A stretch of DNA of 64,000 nucleotides, taken from contig NZ_JACYXL010000004.1 of assembly GCF_014842995.1 (NCBI RefSeq), positions 124,001 to 188,000 on the forward strand, written 5' to 3'. The DNA comes from Rhodanobacter sp. 7MK24 (GTDB taxonomy: Bacteria; Pseudomonadota; Gammaproteobacteria; Xanthomonadales; Rhodanobacteraceae). The notes beneath the pieces are model-generated. The model did not search any database. It was given only the letters and a program-made list of their open reading frames with translations, and was not told the origin of the DNA. A program made the position numbers and the translations under genes. Shown here in pieces: positions 60,084 through 64,000 of this stretch. How positions within the stretch are numbered: position 1 is the stretch's first letter; the number at the start of each line of letters is the position of its first letter.

Positions 60084-61928
60084 TTACCGATATCCCTGTG
60101 CCTGCAGCGAGAACAGATGTGCGTAGTGGCCGTCCTCGGCCATCAACTGCGCATGATTGCCACGTTCGATGATGCGGCCGTCCTGGATCACGATGATCTG
60201 GTCGGCCATGCGCACTGTGGAGAAGCGGTGCGATATGAGGATGGCGATACGGCCGCCGGAGAGCTCGCGGAAGTGTTCGAATATGGTGGCTTCGGCTTGC
60301 GCGTCCATCGCGGCGGTGGGTTCATCCAGCACCAGGATGTCGGCGCGTGAGCGCATGAAGGCGCGGGCCAGGGCGATCTTCTGCCATTGCCCGCCGGACA
60401 GCTCGCGCCCGTCGTTGAACCATTTGCCCAGCGGTGTCTCGAAGCCGGCCGGCAGGCTGTCGATGAAGTCGCTGGCCATGCCCTTGTCGCTGGCTTCGCG
60501 CCAGCGCGCTTCGTCGTTGAAATGGGTGACATCGCCGGCACCGACATTCTCACCCACGCGCATCTGATAGCGGGCGAAGTCCTGGAAGATCACCCCGATG
60601 CGCTGCAGCAGGACGGATTCATCCCACTCGCGCAGATCGGTGCCGTCGAGCAGGATGCGGCCACCGTCAGGCGAGTACAGGCGCGTGAGCAGCTTGATCA
60701 GGGTGGTCTTGCCCGAACCGTTCTGGCCTACCAGGGCCAACGATTCGCCGGGGCGGATATGCAGATCGATGTCGCGCAGTGCCGGTTCGCCGGCGCCGGG
60801 GTAGGTGAAACTGACCCGCTCGAAGCGGATGCCGTCCTCGGGTGTGGCGCCATGCCGCACGGTGCCTGTGGCTGCAGGCACGGGCGTTTCCAGATACTCG
60901 TACAGCGTGGACAGGTAGAGGTTGTCTTCGTACATGCCGCCGATCGCCGACAGCATCGTCGACACCGCCGACTGGCCCTGACGGAACAGCGACAGGTACA
61001 TCGTCATCTGGCCCAGGGTGATGCGCGCCATCACGGTGCTGGCGGCGATCCATGCGTAGGCGCCGTATAGCGCAAACGTGCCGAGCAGGCCCAGGCCGAA
61101 GCCCCAACTGTCGCGACGCACGGCCAGATCGCGATCGGCGCGATACAACATGTGGAAGATGTCGCGATAGCGCTGCAGGAACAAGGGGCCAAGGCCAAAC
61201 AGCTTCACTTCCTTGGCGTGGTCCTCGCGCGCCAGCACGGTTTCCAGATACAGCTGCATGCGTGTTTCCGGAGAGCGCCAGCGGAACAGCCGGAACGCGT
61301 CGCCGGAGAATTTCGTCTCGGCGAAGAATGACGGCAAGCCGGCCAGCAGCAGCACCGCTACCGCCCATGGCGAAAACCGGAACAGCAGGCTGCCGTAGCT
61401 GAGCAGCGAGATCGCGTTCTGGCCCAAGCCGAATGTTCGGGTGATCAGCGACAGCGGCCGACTCGACGCCTCGCGTCGCGCGCGGGTGAGCTTGTCGTAG
61501 AACTCCGAATCCTCGAAGTGCGCCAGTTCGAGCGTCAGCGCCTTTTCCAGGATCAACACATTGACGCGTTGGCCCAGTTGCGCACGCAGCAGCGACTGGC
61601 ACAACGACAGGCCGCGCTGCGCACCGGCCATCGCCGCCACCAGCGCGCCCTCTAGCACCACCCATTCGAATACCGATCGCAGCGGGGCTGTCCCGTGTGC
61701 TGCCCACAACTTGCTGGCACCGAGCACGGCGTCGACGATGTGTGCGCCAACGTAAGCAATGCCAGCCGGTAGCAGGCCGGCAATGAGAGTGAGCAGGGCC
61801 AGCGCGATGGTCAGCGCGCGGCTGGTGCTCCAGACCAGTTCCAGCGCACGCCCGCTGTACCGGAACACGCCCAGAAAACTGCGGGCGAGTTCTTTCGGTG
61901 GAGCGGCAGGGGCTGCGTGAGGCGGCAC
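60084..61928 (-). CDS. ABC transporter, fused permease and ATP-binding (exporter type)
   Basis: One polypeptide holds a six-helix membrane domain (about residues 20-335, ALTIALALLTLIAGLLPAGI and others) and an ABC ATPase at the C-terminus: Walker A GQNGSGKTT, Q-loop VIFQDFARYQ, signature LSGGQWQKIALARA, Walker B ILVLDEPTAAMD and H-loop SHRFSTVRM. This is the half-size exporter layout of MsbA-type homodimers. The start is uncertain: GTG 61928 is chosen since the sequence before it lacks family likeness; GTG 62033 is an alternative with AGG upstream. Flanked on both sides by TNGCCCG hairpin elements. Substrate unknown (lipid, peptide or drug). Confidence 0.9.
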   Translation of the reverse strand: MPPHAAPAAPPKELARSFLGVFRYSGRALELVWSTSRALTIALALLTLIAGLLPAGIAYVGAHIVDAVLGASKLWAAHGTAPLRSVFEWVVLEGALVAAMAGAQRGLSLCQSLLRAQLGQRVNVLILEKALTLELAHFEDSEFYDKLTRARREASSRPLSLITRTFGLGQNAISLLSYGSLLFRFSPWAVAVLLLAGLPSFFAETKFSGDAFRLFRWRSPETRMQLYLETVLAREDHAKEVKLFGLGPLFLQRYRDIFHMLYRADRDLAVRRDSWGFGLGLLGTFALYGAYAWIAASTVMARITLGQMTMYLSLFRQGQSAVSTMLSAIGGMYEDNLYLSTLYEYLETPVPAATGTVRHGATPEDGIRFERVSFTYPGAGEPALRDIDLHIRPGESLALVGQNGSGKTTLIKLLTRLYSPDGGRILLDGTDLREWDESVLLQRIGVIFQDFARYQMRVGENVGAGDVTHFNDEARWREASDKGMASDFIDSLPAGFETPLGKWFNDGRELSGGQWQKIALARAFMRSRADILVLDEPTAAMDAQAEATIFEHFRELSGGRIAILISHRFSTVRMADQIIVIQDGRIIERGNHAQLMAEDGHYAHLFSLQAQGYR

Positions 61929-62073
61929 AGGGGAGGTGTCATGAAGCGCGTGACGGGGCGCGAAGCTCTCGAGATGGGGGTCGTGTCGCCTCAGGCAAGC
62001 TTGGGCGTGTGATTGAACATGCGGCAGGGCCACTGCCTGGCAATGTGCCGAATAGTTTGTAGTCAGGTATGTC

Positions 62074-62098
62074 TTGCGATTGGCCCGTGTTATCGCAA
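62074..62098 (+). repeat. TNGCCCG-loop hairpin element, copy 4
   Basis: TTGCGAT/ATCGCAA arms (7 bp, perfect) around TGGCCCGTGTT, upstream of the ABC gene. The inner stem sequence GCGAT/ATCGC is the same as at 59889. Confidence 0.55.
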
Positions 62099-62183
62099 TG
62101 GCCCCGCCTGCGCAGCTCATTCTTTCCCGACCCCAACATTTCAGGGCGAGAAGCTTTCACAAGCCTATGGTTCGAGCCAGACA

Positions 62184-64000
62184 TTAAAATATCGGTGGCT
62201 CACGATTGGTTGCGAGTATGCGGATCGTCGCGTCGCGCTCACTATTCTGCTCATTGCCAATTCCTGCGAGCAATGTCTCTGCTTCCGTGTGTAACCGCTC
62301 GGCTGCAGTTCGATCACCCAGCAAAGCTTCCGTGCCAGCGAGGTCCGCATCGATGTGCGCGATAAGCGAGGCCTTCTTCGGCGTGATCATGTTGGCTGCC
62401 GCGAACGCACCTTCAAATTCCCGCTTTGCTTCCATGCAATGGCCGAGCGATCGGAGTGTTTCACCGTACAGAATGCGTGCCCTGATAGCATTTTCCGAAC
62501 TTTGATCCGCAAGTGCGGCATACATCGCGGCAGCTTCGCTAGCGAAGGTGGCAGCACGTTCGCGGGCACCGCCTGCTGCGGCAATCTCTGCCTCTACGGT
62601 AAGCGCGAACGCGACATCTGGATGCGCACCACGATGGCGCTGCCTTGATTCCGCAAATGCGTGGCTGGCCATTCCCTTGGCTTCGCCGATCCGCCCGCGC
62701 GCCATAAGGATTTCCGCCAGGCTCGCGCTATCGCCGCTTTGACCGTTGTCGCCGTAATCCTTACCAAGGAGGCGCTGCTTCCGGTCGATGGCATCGCGCA
62801 AGCCTGTCTCTGCATCTGCGTAAGAACCCTGACTGAAGCGGACATGCGCCAGGTGGCCTAGCGTTATGGCCTCGCCCAGCGATGATGTCGCTGCGAGCTT
62901 TCCATCGAGCTCCAGTGATTTTTCATAGAATGCGCCTGCCTCGGAAAATTTGCCTTCGCGCACGAGGACATTCGCAAGGTTGTTGAGGTCGCCGGCGACA
63001 TGGGCATTGGGACTTGCGTATGCGCTTTCGTCAATGCCGAGGGCAGAGCGCATAAGCATTTCGCTCTCGCCATAGCGGCCAAGCGGGAGCAGCGCCGTTG
63101 TAAGAAGCGTCATTGCATCAGCGACCTGCGGATGCCTGGCGCCGAATCGAGCGCGCTTGCGCGCGAGTGCCTCGCGCAACAATGGCTCAGCTCGGTCAGG
63201 GTGGCCGGCGTCCATCCATATCCAGCCCAGGTTCGTTATTGCCTCGGTCAGGGCATCACTGCCGGTTGGAAGTATTCGGTGCGCGAGCGCAACGGACTTC
63301 GTGCCGATATCGATAGCTTTCTCCGACTCGCCCAGACGTTCGTCAAGACCGGCAAGCCACGCAAGAGCCTGCACTTCTTCCGGCGAGTTGTGGTCGGGGC
63401 CGGACTGGAACGCCTCGATTGCGTTCTGCAAACGCAATCTGCCGCTGCGAACGTGACCGAGTTCATCTGCTTCTTCGGCGAGCAGGTATTCGACATGCAA
63501 GGTTCGTCTGTCAGTAGCGCCAAACTGTGCTTGTGCCAGTGACGCCGCTTCTTCGAGCGGTTGTTGCGCACGATCCGCGTGACCACTACGCCGCTCGAGG
63601 TCACCGATCAATGCAAGAATTTCAACATGAAGCGCGGGTTGTTTCGCGAAATCATGATCGGCGCGGTCCCGTCCTTGCGCGAGCAAGACCTCGGCACTCG
63701 CCTCTGCCCCATGCGACACATTGTCGAAAAGACCTTCCATGAACGATTTGAGCGCATCCTCGCGTTGCGCCTCGCCTTGAGCCGCGAGTGCTTGCGCGTG
63801 CGCATCCTTGGCGGCATGGCGAGCCAGGTACGATTCATACAGGCCGGCTGCTGTTGCGCCGGCGAGCAGCATTACCATGACGATGCTGGCGGAGACAGCC
63901 AGAGCATGTCGCTTTGTGAAAGTGAGCGCGCGATACGCAAAAGTATCCGCCCTGGCATGCAACGGTTTGCCATCGAGGTAGCGCTCGATATCCTCACGCA
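62184..64000 (-). CDS. TPR protein, C-terminal part of a probable Ser/Thr protein kinase (truncated by window)
   Basis: The frame is open to the window edge at 64000, so the gene begins outside. At the edge REDIERYLDGKPLHARADTF matches the segment that links a PknB-type kinase domain to its membrane helix in Xanthomonadales kinases (DIERYLDGRPV). A transmembrane helix follows (LAVSASIVMVMLLAGATAAGLY), then from about residue 120 to the end a chain of tetratricopeptide repeats (for example ALTEAITNLGWIWMDAGHPDRAEPLLREAL and AGAFYEKSLELDGKL). The TPR part would be extracytoplasmic and mediate protein contact, and the kinase domain would be on the cytoplasmic side. A stand-alone TPR protein is less likely because of the linker. 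Confidence 0.8.
   Translation of the reverse strand, partial: REDIERYLDGKPLHARADTFAYRALTFTKRHALAVSASIVMVMLLAGATAAGLYESYLARHAAKDAHAQALAAQGEAQREDALKSFMEGLFDNVSHGAEASAEVLLAQGRDRADHDFAKQPALHVEILALIGDLERRSGHADRAQQPLEEAASLAQAQFGATDRRTLHVEYLLAEEADELGHVRSGRLRLQNAIEAFQSGPDHNSPEEVQALAWLAGLDERLGESEKAIDIGTKSVALAHRILPTGSDALTEAITNLGWIWMDAGHPDRAEPLLREALARKRARFGARHPQVADAMTLLTTALLPLGRYGESEMLMRSALGIDESAYASPNAHVAGDLNNLANVLVREGKFSEAGAFYEKSLELDGKLAATSSLGEAITLGHLAHVRFSQGSYADAETGLRDAIDRKQRLLGKDYGDNGQSGDSASLAEILMARGRIGEAKGMASHAFAESRQRHRGAHPDVAFALTVEAEIAAAGGARERAATFASEAAAMYAALADQSSENAIRARILYGETLRSLGHCMEAKREFEGAFAAANMITPKKASLIAHIDADLAGTEALLGDRTAAERLHTEAETLLAGIGNEQNSERDATIRILATNREPPIF

Noticed and set aside
1-64000. 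CRISPR arrays, tRNA or rRNA genes, insertion sequences, phage genes, integrases
   Set aside because: None was recognised. No repeats with regular spacers, no transposase or integrase motif and no rRNA or tRNA-like segment were seen by eye.

Overview
The window is high-GC proteobacterial DNA without rRNA or tRNA genes. Gene content suggests a gammaproteobacterium of the Xanthomonadales, probably the Rhodanobacteraceae (Dyella/Luteibacter/Rhodanobacter type). This placement is inferred from the mix of ESPR autotransporters, M1 peptidase, MocR and AraC regulators and many SDRs and alpha/beta hydrolases; no marker gene proves it.

Layout. 1-6952: 3' end of a secreted M1 aminopeptidase, a SnoaL-like secreted protein, a GNAT/AraC pair, an alpha/beta hydrolase, a YCII protein, a tautomerase and a YceI protein. 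7304-18344: a coherent stress and lipid regulon. A divergent ECF sigma/ChrR pair (14777-16026) faces an eight-gene minus-strand operon: desaturase, FAD oxidoreductase, DUF1365, CFA synthase, DUF2878, DUF1295, a second CFA-like methyltransferase and a lipocalin. A second lipocalin and a photolyase follow. Three copies of one promoter motif (GCATCC, 16 nt, CGTATG) precede the sigma gene, the operon and the second lipocalin, so they are very likely one singlet-oxygen/photooxidative regulon. 18494-23389: a minus-strand block of SDRs, hydrolases, a P460-type cytochrome and a DoxX-like protein. 23557-27334: a propeller-type hybrid-sensor kinase with its NarL-type regulator. 27591-32805: AhpD-like protein, LysR with divergent SDR, another SDR and a PQQ-dependent sugar dehydrogenase, followed by a decayed copy of that gene's 3' end.

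33345-54378: two very large ESPR autotransporters bracket a 49-residue lipoprotein, a LytS/LytTR two-component pair, a divergent sulfur-transfer operon (tandem rhodanese, split YeeE/YedE transporter, rhodanese-like protein lacking its cysteine, Moco-sulfurase-like PLP enzyme), a secreted serine protease, an S41 peptidase remnant and a frameshifted sulfotransferase. 54680-59820: an ArsR/SRPBCC/hydrolase group whose palindromic operator covers the arsR start codon, a MocR regulator divergent from a DMT exporter, and an unknown secreted protein. 60084-64000: a fused ABC exporter and the 3' part of a TPR protein that probably belongs to a Ser/Thr kinase.

Best leads: the ECF promoter motif with its lipid-remodelling operon; the sulfur operon; the start-codon palindrome of arsR; and a small family of covarying intergenic hairpins with a conserved TNGCCCG loop. 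Start codons were chosen from Shine-Dalgarno (SD) sequences, gene overlaps and homologous N-termini where these could be seen; all functions are by recognition of motifs, not by database search.
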